Shown here in pieces: positions 51,258 through 61,136 of a stretch of DNA of 64,000 nt. The translations under genes were made by a program, and so were the position numbers. The DNA comes from CAYJAD01 sp964368075 (GTDB taxonomy: Bacteria > Desulfobacterota > Desulfovibrionia > Desulfovibrionales > Desulfovibrionaceae): positions 1-64,000 of the forward strand of contig CAYJAD010000004.1 in assembly GCA_964368075.1 (NCBI GenBank). Reading direction: 5' to 3'. The notes below the pieces were generated by a model. That model did not search any database and had not been told where the DNA came from. It saw only the letters and a program-made list of their open reading frames with translations. Position 1 is the first letter of the stretch; each line of letters begins with the position of its first letter.

Positions 51258-51330
51258 GCGCTTTGAGGGATGGGGGAAGTTTGAAGGGAGAAGGAGTATT
51301 TTAGGGGAAAGTTTCCCTTCCCCCTAAAAA
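51258..51330. repeat. G-rich palindromic repeat, copy D
   Basis: AGCGCTTTGAGGGATGGGGG, AGTTTGAAGGGAGAAGGAGTA, then GGGGAAAGTTTCCC and TTCCCCCTAAAAA. Same orientation as copy C. It sits between mltD and the FadL-like gene, 10 nt after the mltD terminator. Confidence 0.75.
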
Positions 51331-51355
51331 ATAGCGAATACTTTGTAGGTATTTT

Positions 51356-52579
51356 TTAGAATTTAAACCCTACAGAAACGGTATATAAATCTGCGCCCAC
51401 ATTGGAAGAGGTGCCAGCGGATACACCATGTGCTAAGCTCTTGTCATAGTTCGTGTCATAAATCCACATATGTGTGTAGGCCAGATCTAAAGTCCAGTCT
51501 TCATGTTTAAAACCTAAGCCAAGGCTCACAGCATCGCGGCCGTTGGTGGGCATCATATAATCGGCATATCTTTCGTTGGTAACGGCGGTTTCGTGCCAAT
51601 AGCCGGCGCGCAATGTAAGCCAATCTAGCGGGCTGTATTCCACACTGGCATTGAAATTCCAACCGTCTTTCCATTCTTTAGGATTTTTTGAAGGGGGTAA
51701 GTTATTATCAAAATAAATGTCTAGTGCATTGTAGGTAGACCAACGGGTGTACACAGTGCCAACTTCAAAGCTAAGGTTTTCTAAAGGCTTGAAAGCGACA
51801 CCAAAGGAAATGGAGTCAGGAAGTACAATAAAGCCATTAATTTCTGTATCTACCATGCCAAAGCTGGGTATTTGCTTGCCAAAGGCTGCAGTGCCGGTGG
51901 CGCTATGTGCTACTTTACTCTTATAGGTAAGCCCGGCAGACCATTGTTCATTAAATTTAGCATGTAAGCCCAAATGCAAGCCTACACCTGTGGAGGAGGC
52001 GTGTAACTGAGTGCTATTGATATCTGGGCCGCCAGCGGGGTCCAGATATCTGTTGTTTAAAAATAAACTTAAGTACATGACTTCAACACCTAAGGACACA
52101 GAAAAAATATCGTTTAATTTTACAGCAATGGTGGGCACTGCAGAAACAGAGGTAAGCCCTACACCATAAACGGATCCGCGACCAGACCAGTTGTCATCGT
52201 AGCTATTGCCAAGGCCAAAGCGCGTAAACACACCTAAGCCTAACCAAACTCTGTCATTGAGTTGATGTGATATATACCCATGGGCAGGTGTCCAAATATT
52301 TGCGTGGGCACTGGTTGTTTGTTGCGTGTCGCTGTTCTTTATGCTTCCATAAGGTGCTACAAAGGATATACCGGCCATAAAATGCGTACCCGGTAACTGT
52401 GTAATACCTGCAGCATTATAAGCTAAGGTAGATACATCATCAGCGCGACCTACCATACCACTGGCAAGACCAAGACCACGTGCGGACCATTCCGTCATGG
52501 CAAAGCCTTCAGCCATGGCCGTTCCTGCAAGGCTTAATGATAAAAGCAATGCAATAAAAACATGACAAATTTTAGACAT
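51356..52579 (-). CDS. FadL/OmpP1 family outer-membrane transporter
   Basis: 407 residues. A signal peptide (cut after GTAMA, residue 23) is followed by EGFAMTEWSARGLGLASGMVGRADDVSTLAYNAAGIT, the N-terminal hatch motif of FadL (usual G..G.a...a.D.Sa...NPAg). The rest is a barrel of about fourteen strands, ending in DLYTVSVGFKF with the terminal Phe. FadL proteins let hydrophobic molecules such as fatty acids or aromatics pass the outer membrane. GGAGG stands before the ATG, and a good promoter lies upstream. Confidence 0.9.
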   Translation of the reverse strand: MSKICHVFIALLLSLSLAGTAMAEGFAMTEWSARGLGLASGMVGRADDVSTLAYNAAGITQLPGTHFMAGISFVAPYGSIKNSDTQQTTSAHANIWTPAHGYISHQLNDRVWLGLGVFTRFGLGNSYDDNWSGRGSVYGVGLTSVSAVPTIAVKLNDIFSVSLGVEVMYLSLFLNNRYLDPAGGPDINSTQLHASSTGVGLHLGLHAKFNEQWSAGLTYKSKVAHSATGTAAFGKQIPSFGMVDTEINGFIVLPDSISFGVAFKPLENLSFEVGTVYTRWSTYNALDIYFDNNLPPSKNPKEWKDGWNFNASVEYSPLDWLTLRAGYWHETAVTNERYADYMMPTNGRDAVSLGLGFKHEDWTLDLAYTHMWIYDTNYDKSLAHGVSAGTSSNVGADLYTVSVGFKF

Positions 52580-52605
52580 GGAGCCTCCAAAGCAATGAAT
52601 AATCA

Positions 52606-52635
52606 GTTATAATTTTTGCACACATCCACAGGCAA
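52606..52635 (-). promoter_or_regulatory. Candidate sigma-70 promoter of the FadL-like gene
   Basis: On the minus strand TTGCCT (52635-52630), 18-nt spacer, TATAAC (52611-52606), 27 nt before the start codon. Confidence 0.5.
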
Positions 52636-52706
52636 AAATCAAAAAAAAGCGCGATAAAGTATGCACTCACTGTAAAAATGTATCCTTATGCGCGTAAGCA
52701 TCGCAC

Positions 52707-55085
52707 CTAGTACATATTAAGCGGGTCAAGGTCAAGAGAAAGCTTGATATTCTTATGGGTAAATATTGTAATCGCAAAATTATAAATATGACGAATAGCT
52801 TGCCAACTTTCACTTTTTAATAGGCAATGAAAGCGTTTTTGCCCTCGTAAGATAGATAATGGTGCAGGCGTGGGCCCAAGTACCGTGACAAGATTTTCTT
52901 TTCCTGCTTGGCGTAATTGGGCGCCGCATTGTCGCAAAAAATCGTTACCTTCAGAAAAGTCTACAGGAAAACTTATTCGAATGAGCCCAAGATGTACAAA
53001 GGGGGGGTAACGCCACTTTTCTCTGCGCTGCATCTCGTCAGCATAAAAACCCTCAAAATCAGCGTTTTGTATATATTGCCAACAGTAATGCTGTACATCT
53101 CTTGTTTGAATAAGTACCTTTCCGGCTTTTTGTCCTCGACCGGCACGGCCAGCAGATTGCACCAATAATTGAAATGTGCGCTCAGCAGCGCGATAGTCTG
53201 GGGTGTTTAAGCCCAAATCTCCGTCTGCCACTACAGCCAAAGTTACTTCAGGAAAATGATGCCCCTTAGAAAGCATTTGTGTACCCACAAGAATTTGCGC
53301 TTCTTGGCGTCGAAACGCCTCTAGAATTTCTTCCATGTGGCCTTCGCGGCGTGTGCTATCGCGGTCTAATCGTAAAACTTTTCCTGAAGTTAAAGAAGAC
53401 AGATATTCCGTAAGTTTTTCTGTGCCTTCACCCATGGGGAGAAAATGCATGCCTTTACAATGGCTGCAAAGGGTGGGGAAGGGCACGGCATACCCACAAT
53501 AATGACAAATAAGGCGTTGGCGTTTTTTGTGATAGGTAAGACCTATTTCACAGTGGGGACAACGTGCTACTTTTTGGCAATCTAAACAATACACTAAGGG
53601 GGCATAGCCACGTCTATTCAATAAAATAACAGCCTGTTCCCCTCGAGCCAAGGTTTCTTTTAAAGCCAACTCGCTTTCTGCGGCCAAGGTGGCTTGCGTA
53701 GCTTTTTGACCATGAATGCTCACCAATTGAATCTCTGGCAGAGTGCCCCCTCCTACACGGCTGGGCAATTTTTGCACCTGTAATTTTCCTTGCTTGGCAG
53801 CATAAAAAGTTTTTATGTCTGGCGTGGCTGACCCCAGAACCACAAGCCCTTTTTGCTGCGCCATTCGGAACCATGCCACCTCTTTGGCTTGATAGACCAT
53901 TTTTTCATCTTGCTTGAATGAGGCGTCATGTTCTTCATCTAGCACCACAGCGCCGATATTTTTTAGCGGCAAAAATAATGCTGAGCGTGTGCCTACCACT
54001 ATGCAGGGCTGTGTGCGTGTGGCTAAGTCTTTAAATATGTTTTCGCGTATGAGAGGGTTTTGATAACCATGGTAGAGAAATGTGGGCACATGGGGTAAGG
54101 CTAAAGCCACATCTCGGCGTAGCTTTAGGGCTAGAGCTACTTCCGGCGCCAAAAGAAGTATGGACAAGCCTTGTGCATAACACATTTTTGCTAATTCTAA
54201 ATACACAGCAGTTTTTCCGCTGCCCGTGACACCGTACAGCACATGGCCTTGCACTTTGCCTGTGCTTTGTGCTTCTTCTAAAGCGTTAGCAAAAGCTTGC
54301 AAAGCTTCTTCTTGGGCTGTGCTTAATGTAAAAGCACTGTCCGGCGGAGGCAATAAGGCCATATGTATTGCCTCTTCTTCCTCTTGCGGGGCTTCAAGGC
54401 GTACATGACCTTGTCGTAGCAAACTTTGTAAAGCGGGGGCGGCGCCTTGCCCTAGCTGGCGTAAAAGTTGGCGCCTGTTAGTGCTGCCTTTGTCTAAGAG
54501 ATAATCAAGAATGCTCACTTGCTTTATAGCCATGGGGCGTACTGGCCAAGGCGGATCCACTTGCAAAACACACAATTCCGATAAAGCGCTGTCTACCTTG
54601 GGGGGGAGAATTTGCGCTGTGCCCGCCATAAGGGCTAAGGCTAAGGCCTCCCCTTGCGAAGCTGTAAAAGCTTCGTTGGGGCATTGTACCATTTTTAAGG
54701 TATATATGTGGGCTTTACCATCTATAAAAGTACGAATTTTACTTTGTGCACTGCGCAAGCCCGCAGGTAAAATATGGCGTAAAATATCTCCCTCGTGACG
54801 ACTTTGGCGCAAGGCAAGCTGGTTTATCATGCTAAAGTACCAAGGCTGAAGCAAATGGGTTACTTCTAAAGGGCTTACTATATGCTTTACTTCAATGTCA
54901 GCATCAAGACCGCTTTCTTCTTGCCCTGCATCACAGATAATCCCCACACGTATTCCTTTACCCAAAGGTATAGCCACGCGTAAACCAACGCAAAAAAAAG
55001 ACGCGTGCTCCTTAGGCCACCACCAAGGCAAGGCATAGGTAAACACACCAAAGGGGGGAGAAAGTAAAGCGATACGATAAAACAT
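52707..55085 (-). CDS. priA: Primosomal protein N' (replication restart helicase)
   Basis: 792 residues. The N-terminal fork-binding domain starts YRIALLSPPFGVFTYALP; the helicase has GVTGSGKTAVYL (Walker A) near residue 287, VLDEEHDASFKQDE (DEEH box), and LGSATPD. The zinc site is complete: CLDCQKVARCPHC and CHYCG..., CSHCKG, eight Cys in all near 495-545. Later GTQMLSKGHHFP and QSAGRAGRG complete the helicase motifs. PriA restarts stalled forks. Complete; upstream of the FadL-like gene with about 130 nt between. Confidence 0.95.
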   Translation of the reverse strand: MFYRIALLSPPFGVFTYALPWWWPKEHASFFCVGLRVAIPLGKGIRVGIICDAGQEESGLDADIEVKHIVSPLEVTHLLQPWYFSMINQLALRQSRHEGDILRHILPAGLRSAQSKIRTFIDGKAHIYTLKMVQCPNEAFTASQGEALALALMAGTAQILPPKVDSALSELCVLQVDPPWPVRPMAIKQVSILDYLLDKGSTNRRQLLRQLGQGAAPALQSLLRQGHVRLEAPQEEEEAIHMALLPPPDSAFTLSTAQEEALQAFANALEEAQSTGKVQGHVLYGVTGSGKTAVYLELAKMCYAQGLSILLLAPEVALALKLRRDVALALPHVPTFLYHGYQNPLIRENIFKDLATRTQPCIVVGTRSALFLPLKNIGAVVLDEEHDASFKQDEKMVYQAKEVAWFRMAQQKGLVVLGSATPDIKTFYAAKQGKLQVQKLPSRVGGGTLPEIQLVSIHGQKATQATLAAESELALKETLARGEQAVILLNRRGYAPLVYCLDCQKVARCPHCEIGLTYHKKRQRLICHYCGYAVPFPTLCSHCKGMHFLPMGEGTEKLTEYLSSLTSGKVLRLDRDSTRREGHMEEILEAFRRQEAQILVGTQMLSKGHHFPEVTLAVVADGDLGLNTPDYRAAERTFQLLVQSAGRAGRGQKAGKVLIQTRDVQHYCWQYIQNADFEGFYADEMQRREKWRYPPFVHLGLIRISFPVDFSEGNDFLRQCGAQLRQAGKENLVTVLGPTPAPLSILRGQKRFHCLLKSESWQAIRHIYNFAITIFTHKNIKLSLDLDPLNMY

Positions 55086-55121
55086 AAAAACCAGAAGGGT
55101 AAAGTATTTGGCGAGAAAGTG

Positions 55122-55145
55122 GGAGGAAGTATATATACTTCCTCC
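55122..55145 (-). terminator. Perfect palindrome after galU
   Basis: A 24-bp perfect palindrome, arm GGAGGAAGTATA, 36 nt after the galU stop. It can form a strong hairpin, though the T run is short, so termination or mRNA protection are both possible. Confidence 0.5.
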
Positions 55146-55181
55146 GCAATGATGACATAAAAAAGTTATTGATAGAAAAGA

Positions 55182-56054
55182 TTACATATGCTCAAGAATA
55201 TTGCGCAACATACCGCGCAATTGAGGGCGTAATTTATCGTCTTGCAATGCAAAGAAGACGTTGGCTGTGAGGTATTCTGCCCAGTCTCCGGCATCAAAGC
55301 GCCAACCAGTCATTTTTACTGCCAGCATTCCTTTGTCTTTGGCAAGAGCTTGTAAGGCATCGGTGAGTTGTATTTCACCACCATGACCGGGTTGTACATT
55401 TTCTAAATATTCAAAAATATCCGGTGTAAGTACATAACGCCCCACAATAGCTAATTGAGAAGGTGCTTTGTCTTTTTCAGGTTTTTCCACCATGTCATGA
55501 ATTCTGTACACATTGGGGGAAACTTCCACACCATCAATGATACCATAGCGATCGACTTTATCTTTAGGAACTTCTACCACACCAATAACAGGCATGTTTT
55601 CAGCATCAGCTACATCTATCAATTGTTTTATACCAGGGTTTGGGTCAAACATCAGATCGTCCCCTACCATGATGGCAAAGGGTTTATCCCGTACGAGTTC
55701 TTTTGCGCAAAGCACAGCGTGCCCAAGGCCCAATTGTTTTTTTTGACGTACAGACATAATGTTAACCATTTCAGCTACATTACGAACAAGCTCTAATTTA
55801 TCCATTTTGCCAGCACGTTCTAGCACTTGCTCGAGCTGTAAATTATAGTCGAAATGGTCTTCTATGACGCTTTTATCACGGTTTGTAACAAAAATAACGT
55901 CTTTGATGCCTGACTGAATGGCTTCTTCCACAACGCATTGAATAACAGGTTTATTGTAAATGGGAAGCATTTCTTTGGGAATGTTCTTGCTTGCCGGTAA
56001 GGAACGTGTGCCCCAACCTGCCACGGGAATAACAACTTTGCGAATCTTTTTCAT
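55182..56054 (-). CDS. galU: UTP--glucose-1-phosphate uridylyltransferase
   Basis: 290 residues. Makes UDP-glucose for envelope polysaccharides. IPVAGWGTRSLPASKNIPKEMLPIYNKPVIQ is the nucleotide-binding start; the usual G-G-X-G-T-R is here AGWGTR as in GalU. LGLGHAVLCAKELV, MVGDDLMFDP (metal Asp), GVVEVPKDKVDRYGIIDG and EIQLTDALQAL follow as expected. ATG at 56054 has a TAGGTATATT context with a weak ribosome site. Stands with mltA and glmM on the same strand, all envelope genes. Confidence 0.95.
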   Translation of the reverse strand: MKKIRKVVIPVAGWGTRSLPASKNIPKEMLPIYNKPVIQCVVEEAIQSGIKDVIFVTNRDKSVIEDHFDYNLQLEQVLERAGKMDKLELVRNVAEMVNIMSVRQKKQLGLGHAVLCAKELVRDKPFAIMVGDDLMFDPNPGIKQLIDVADAENMPVIGVVEVPKDKVDRYGIIDGVEVSPNVYRIHDMVEKPEKDKAPSQLAIVGRYVLTPDIFEYLENVQPGHGGEIQLTDALQALAKDKGMLAVKMTGWRFDAGDWAEYLTANVFFALQDDKLRPQLRGMLRNILEHM

Positions 56055-56344
56055 AATATACCTACGGTAAAAACATTAATCTGTAAGGCGTAACTCCATT
56101 CTCTAAAATCCAAAAAAAAATCCATTTCCGCAACCTTTTTAAAAAAAACAAAAGTACTACAGACGCTTTTATCAGCACTGTCATTGCTCTGTTTTTTCTA
56201 GTCGCTAAAAGGACTATAAGACCATAAGTATATTTTACCTATCTTGCAAGTGAAAAGAAACATAAAATTATAAACTTTTATGGAGAAATCTTAGTAAGAT
56301 ACTATTTTTTGAAGTTGATATACGATTTCGTTTGCACCTTTGAG

Positions 56345-57586
56345 CTATTTTTTTAGTAAAAGCCAAATGTCGCCCTTGGTGTATATCTGTTTTGCTTGAG
56401 CGTGGGCGTCTTCGCCTTCACCGGCATAAAGGTCAATACGGCGCATGTTTATAGCTCCTCCGGTGTCATGTGCAAAACCAAGGCCGTGCAATGTACGCAT
56501 ATTGCCGGCTACGCTACCGGGGGTATTTTTCTTACCCGGTGTGGGGAGGTGGTAAGCCAAAATACCGCCTAAAGGTAAAATGCGTTGGTCAGTGGCCATA
56601 CTCACCCATGGGGTTAGTGCCGCCCCTACGCTACCTTGGGGTTTTTTCGGACCATAGCGAAAAAAGGCATAGCCGGAAGAAGCTTCCAAAAAGGCGCGTT
56701 TTTGTTTTTCTGTGGCTTTATCCCACCATTGTCGCATACCTTGTAGGGTGGCATTTTTACGTGAAACTTGCTTTGTTTTCATAAGATACCCTGCCATGCT
56801 TTCGCCCTTATGCCCATTGAGTCCGGCAAAGAGCACAGCTTGGGTACTGCCATCGTCAAAGGTGAGCAGGCCAGACCCTTGTAACATAAACCAATAGGTA
56901 TCAAAGGGATGTTTTAGCCAAGCAATTTCCAGATTACGTTGGGCTAATCCGCCGTCAAAATCGATCTGAGCGCGGCTTAAAAAAGGTGGGTCAGGGCGAA
57001 TAACCTTGGTAAAAGCTTCATCAGGGCAGGTATGCGTGGGCAAACAAGCAGCCAAGTGCGGTGCCACTTCTTCGGGTAAGCGGTAGAGCGGAGCCGTAAA
57101 TCCTTCTTTCTTTGTGCGACTGGCTGCCATAACAGGAGAAAAATAGGAGGTAAAATGCGTCTTGGGGCTTAGGTGCAGCCACTGAAAATGTTTTGCCAAT
57201 AGGGCAGGGTTATTGTCTAATTGCGGCAACAGGCTTTGTAATAACTCTAAGGATTCTGTTATTTGTTGCCATGTAACGCGCACAGGATTTTTTTTGGTGT
57301 CATGCTCAATGGCATAGCTTGCCTGTGCTTGTTTTTTGGCATAGGCCAAAGAGCGTTCCAATGCCGGAGCAAGCTCGCGCCATGAGCTCATGCCTTGGCG
57401 TTCTTTTTGTAAAGAAAGGGCTTTGGCTTGAGCTTGTTTGTCACTGAGAGGTACCAATATGGGGGCTTTTAAGTTGAGAGGCTCTAAAACCTTATGTACG
57501 GTATTTGCTCCTAAAGCCGGTGATGCTAAAGTTAAAAGAAGGCAACATAGCCCCCACAAGATAAAAGTATGTGGTGTTTTTTTCAT
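56345..57586 (-). CDS. mltA: Membrane-bound lytic transglycosylase A (MltA) family
   Basis: 413 residues. A signal peptide (cut after ALGA, near 26) without lipobox suggests a free periplasmic form, unlike the E. coli lipoprotein. The MltA core includes HFTSYFSPVMAASRTKKEGFTAPLYRLPEE near residue 140 and QIDFDGGL; YAFFRYGPKKPQGSVGAALTPWVSMATDQRILPLGGILAY leads into the 3D domain with GFAHDTGGAINMRRIDLYAGEGEDA, which keeps the catalytic Asp. Cleaves peptidoglycan strands like MltD but by another fold. The first 130 residues are lineage-specific. Confidence 0.88.
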   Translation of the reverse strand: MKKTPHTFILWGLCCLLLTLASPALGANTVHKVLEPLNLKAPILVPLSDKQAQAKALSLQKERQGMSSWRELAPALERSLAYAKKQAQASYAIEHDTKKNPVRVTWQQITESLELLQSLLPQLDNNPALLAKHFQWLHLSPKTHFTSYFSPVMAASRTKKEGFTAPLYRLPEEVAPHLAACLPTHTCPDEAFTKVIRPDPPFLSRAQIDFDGGLAQRNLEIAWLKHPFDTYWFMLQGSGLLTFDDGSTQAVLFAGLNGHKGESMAGYLMKTKQVSRKNATLQGMRQWWDKATEKQKRAFLEASSGYAFFRYGPKKPQGSVGAALTPWVSMATDQRILPLGGILAYHLPTPGKKNTPGSVAGNMRTLHGLGFAHDTGGAINMRRIDLYAGEGEDAHAQAKQIYTKGDIWLLLKK

Positions 57587-57673
57587 AATTATTTCATATT
57601 TCCTTGTAATATAACGCGACGAATACGGTCTACAGTAACATAAAAGCCTATGTGGCTAGAGCAAAAAGAACCG

Positions 57674-59044
57674 TTAAGCTCCCAAAGATTTCTGTACTAG
57701 CTCTGCCAAAAACTGACTGTGTTCGCGTACTTTTTTGGCATTGTCGCCTTCTACCATAACGCGGCATAGGGATTCCGTACCTGAATAGCGCAAAAGGACG
57801 CGACCTTTGCCGGCAAAGTCATTTTCGATATCATGTATGGCTTGTACGAGTATGGGCACTTCTTTAATGGGAGGTTTTTTATCCACATGAATATTAATAA
57901 GCTCTTGCGGATAGGGGGTGAGCAAGCCTGCCAGCTCTGAAAGAGGCTTATCTTTATCTTGCATATGGCGTAAAATTTGAAGAGCGGCCAATAAACCATC
58001 GCCAGTGGTACTGTATTGACGGAAAATAAGATGTCCCGATTGTTCTCCACCAAACATATAGCCGCCACGGCGCATGGCTTCCATGACATAGCGATCGCCC
58101 ACTTGTGTGCGCAATAGTTTACCGCCTCTTTCCTTCATGAATACTTCCAACGCCATATTACTCATAACTGTGGAAACAAGGGTGTTTTGTGCAAGCTCTT
58201 TTCTTTCCAGCATAGCAGCGGCACATAAAGCCATGATTTGGTCTCCGTCTAAAATGGTGCCTTGTTCATCCACGACAATCAGTCTGTCGGCATCGCCATC
58301 AAGAGCCAGGCCAATATCGGCCCGCAATTCTCGTACCTTTTCTGCCGTACGTTGGGGAAAAAGCGAACCGCAACCGTCGTTAATATTTAAACCATTGGGT
58401 TGGTCGCCCAAAGCAATAACCTCTGCACCCAGCTCAGCAAGGGCTAGGGGGGCTACTTTATAGGAGGCTCCATGGGCGCAATCAATAACAATACGCAAAC
58501 CAGATAAAGACATATGCGCTGGAAAACAGCTTTTAGTATATACTATATATCGTCCACCGGCATCTTCAATGCGTTTAGCGCGGCCGATTTCTTTTGCGGG
58601 TGGGTATTCCCATGTTTGTCCTGTGTCGTCGTCGTCGTTTTTATGCATCAAAGCGGTAATGGCATCTTCTACTTCATCGGCTAATTTATAGCCTTCAGCA
58701 TCAAAAAATTTAATTCCATTATCATAATACGGATTATGCGAGGCAGAAATGACCACACCAAGGTCAGCACGCATGCTGCGTGTTAAAAAGGCAATGGCAG
58801 GCGTAGGCAAAGGCCCCACCATAATGGCGTGCATGCCCATGGAACAAAAACCTGCCGTTAGGGCAGATTCAAAAGTATATCCAGAGAGGCGCGTATCTTT
58901 GCCAATGAGTACCTTATGGGGATGCGTGCCACGCCTAAAATAGGTTCCGGCTGCTTGACCAAGGCGTAAAGCCATTTCTGCTGTCATGGGGTAGACATTG
59001 GCCTTGCCGCGAATGCCATCGGTGCCAAAGAGACGTTTTTGCAT
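57674..59044 (-). CDS. glmM: Phosphoglucosamine mutase
   Basis: 456 residues. Interconverts glucosamine-6-P and glucosamine-1-P for UDP-GlcNAc synthesis. LFGTDGIRGKAN at the start, the phosphoserine loop VVISASHNPYYDNGIKFF near residue 100, the metal loop LDGDADRLIVVDE, GGEQSGHLIF for sugar binding and RYSGTESLCRVMVEG for phosphate binding are all intact. The SASHNP form and length fit GlmM and not the ManB type. Start ATG at 59044, AAAGAGGATC upstream. Confidence 0.95.
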   Translation of the reverse strand: MQKRLFGTDGIRGKANVYPMTAEMALRLGQAAGTYFRRGTHPHKVLIGKDTRLSGYTFESALTAGFCSMGMHAIMVGPLPTPAIAFLTRSMRADLGVVISASHNPYYDNGIKFFDAEGYKLADEVEDAITALMHKNDDDDTGQTWEYPPAKEIGRAKRIEDAGGRYIVYTKSCFPAHMSLSGLRIVIDCAHGASYKVAPLALAELGAEVIALGDQPNGLNINDGCGSLFPQRTAEKVRELRADIGLALDGDADRLIVVDEQGTILDGDQIMALCAAAMLERKELAQNTLVSTVMSNMALEVFMKERGGKLLRTQVGDRYVMEAMRRGGYMFGGEQSGHLIFRQYSTTGDGLLAALQILRHMQDKDKPLSELAGLLTPYPQELINIHVDKKPPIKEVPILVQAIHDIENDFAGKGRVLLRYSGTESLCRVMVEGDNAKKVREHSQFLAELVQKSLGA

Positions 59045-59528
59045 GTAAGATCCTCTTTTAAAGAATATATAGGAAGGTTTCGTTTTGCAGAGGATAAGCG
59101 GAAGAGCTTTCTGCTGTCAATAGAGAGTGAAGGCTCACTTTTTATCGAGAATTAGGCAGTCTTTTTATATACATGTGAAAAAAGAATCTTGTGCTCTAAC
59201 TAGACTTTTTTTTGACAGTATGTGTATATTGCTGAGCACAGAAGAAATAAGACTTTTGCGCAAGTTATTGCGTGCGGTCTTTGAAGCGTTGGCGTTAGTC
59301 AAGTGCGAAATCTGGTTAGGAGGAGTGCTATCGTATAGTACAAATAGCAAAGGAAACGCTGATTAAATACTTTTTTTGTTAGCTAACTGCGTAAGACTAT
59401 CTTGTTAATGTAGTACGAATATCTTTATATTATGCATACTTAGTGAGAGTAATTTGCCTTGTTAGAGACCGAAAATTTTATTACATGAGCATGGCCTAAT
59501 TTTTAATCGTTTTAGGAGACGGGGTTTT
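59045..59528 (+). other. 484-bp intergenic region upstream of the BCCT gene
   Basis: No gene is supported; a 79-codon frame at 59127-59366 lacks a ribosome site and any family pattern. AGTGA-AGGC-TCACT-TTTT (about 59127-59143) could be a weak terminator. The region holds the motif shared with azlC at 59281 and a TTGACA at 59211 without a matching -10. Confidence 0.4.
59281..59308. promoter_or_regulatory. Shared dyad motif upstream of the BCCT gene
   Basis: TTGAAGCGTTGGCGTTAGTC followed by AAGTGCGA; the azlC-side copy at 23190 differs at about three positions and lacks one base. The inner dyad is imperfect here (TTGGC-GTTA-GTCAA). Confidence 0.35.
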
Positions 59529-61127
59529 GTGAAAGATACAAATGAAACATTTCAGTTGCGGCATATTGTTTTTTGGCCTTCTTTTATAGTGGCTTTGGCA
59601 ATTTTGGTGATAAACATTGTAGATGAACCCACATTTGCTAAGGGAGCTACAGCTGTAAATAATGTGATTATGCAAAATTTTGCTTGGCTTTTTTCCCTAT
59701 TAATTTTTTTGGTAACGCTTATCGCCATATACTTGTACTGTTCTAAGGTTGGGAGTGTGCGTATTGGTGGTTTGGATGCTAAACCCATGCTAAGCAAATG
59801 GAAATGGTTGACCATCACTGTATCTACCACCCTGTCCGCCGGAGTGTTCTTTTGGTCTACGGCAGAACCTCTCTACCACCTGCGCCAGCCACCTGAATCT
59901 TTAGGTATTGTTGCCGGATCTGCTGAAGCCGCTTTATTCTCCTTGTCCACAGTATTGGCCCACTGGACATACGCCCCTTACGCCCTTTATGCTGTGCCTT
60001 CAGTATGTTTTGCTTTAGTTTTCTTTAATCTCAAAAAAACGTATTCTCTCACCTCTACGGTGCAACCTGCGTTGGGTAATATCAAAATTGGCTCCATAGG
60101 TTCCCAGCTTATAGATTCTATGTGTCTTTTTACTCTGATCTTTGGTATGGCTTCCACCATGGGTACTAGTATCCTTATTCTTATGGGGGGGCTTAGCTAC
60201 TTTTTTAATGTGCCTGTGAATAGTATCACTACAGGTATTACTATCGCCATTGTTACCGCTACATTTACTATTTCCGCCATTACAGGCTTACATAAAGGTA
60301 TTACTTTTTTGGCTAAGTGGAACACCATAGGCCTTATGGGTATAGCTTTGTTAATGCTGGTCGCAGGGCCTACGTTATTCCAAGTGGCACTGGGCATTGA
60401 AGCTTTGGGAGCCTACTTGCAAAATTTCTTGGGTTCCTTAACCTTTACTGGCGCCGCCTCTGGTGATCAGTGGCCTAAGTGGTGGAGCCTGTACTATTGG
60501 GCAGTATGGATGGCTTGGGCGCCTTTATCTGCCTTATTTTTAGGCTACATAGCCCGTGGCTATACGGTTCGAGACTTAATGAACATGACCATGCTTTTAC
60601 CTGCCACCTTTACTATTATTTGGATGTGGATTTTTGGTGGTACTGCAATTCGTTGGGATTTAGATTCAAAAGGGGCTTTGTTTAAAATATTAGAAGACAA
60701 GGGCATAGAACACGTGTTGTATAACATTTTCGATCGTTTGCCCATGTCTACTACTTTGGCTGGGGTTATGCTTTTTGTGGCTTTTATTTCCTTTGTAACT
60801 ACGGCGCACTCAAATTCTTTGGTCATGTCTCAAATTTGTACCAAAGGGCTTTCGGCAGACAATGTACATGCCAATAAATTCCTTATTATTATGTGGGGAA
60901 CTTTTGTAGCCTTTATTTCTTGGACTATGATTACCTTTGCCGGTATTAATGGTATTAAAATGGTAGCAAACTTGGGTGGTATGTTCGCCATTGTCGTCTT
61001 AGCTCTTATGTCTCTTTCTGCCATAAAATTAGCTAACGATCCTCGCATTCTCAAAGATTGTGTGGTGCGAAACTATGCAGCAGAAGCAGCCGCTTTAGAA
61101 CAACAAGAACAAGCAAAAAACGCCTAA
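59529..61127 (+). CDS. BCCT family transporter (betaine/carnitine/choline type)
   Basis: 532 residues with about twelve helices, from a GTG start with AGGAG 10 nt upstream. The BCCT core is visible: GVFFWSTAEPLYHL, WAPYA region as HWTYAPYALYAVPSVC, and the signature KWWSLYYWAVWMAWAPLSALFLGYIARG with the tryptophans that cage quaternary amines. Substrates of this family are trimethylammonium compounds or taurine-like zwitterions, coupled to Na+ or H+ or by exchange. Only 9 nt separate it from the hydrolase gene, so the two act together. Confidence 0.9.
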   Translation: MKDTNETFQLRHIVFWPSFIVALAILVINIVDEPTFAKGATAVNNVIMQNFAWLFSLLIFLVTLIAIYLYCSKVGSVRIGGLDAKPMLSKWKWLTITVSTTLSAGVFFWSTAEPLYHLRQPPESLGIVAGSAEAALFSLSTVLAHWTYAPYALYAVPSVCFALVFFNLKKTYSLTSTVQPALGNIKIGSIGSQLIDSMCLFTLIFGMASTMGTSILILMGGLSYFFNVPVNSITTGITIAIVTATFTISAITGLHKGITFLAKWNTIGLMGIALLMLVAGPTLFQVALGIEALGAYLQNFLGSLTFTGAASGDQWPKWWSLYYWAVWMAWAPLSALFLGYIARGYTVRDLMNMTMLLPATFTIIWMWIFGGTAIRWDLDSKGALFKILEDKGIEHVLYNIFDRLPMSTTLAGVMLFVAFISFVTTAHSNSLVMSQICTKGLSADNVHANKFLIIMWGTFVAFISWTMITFAGINGIKMVANLGGMFAIVVLALMSLSAIKLANDPRILKDCVVRNYAAEAAALEQQEQAKNA

Positions 61128-61136
61128 GGAGTATAT

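Noticed and set aside
59127..59366. A 79-codon plus frame upstream of the BCCT gene
   Set aside because: No ribosome site, no known pattern, and it contains the dyad motif shared with azlC; better read as non-coding.
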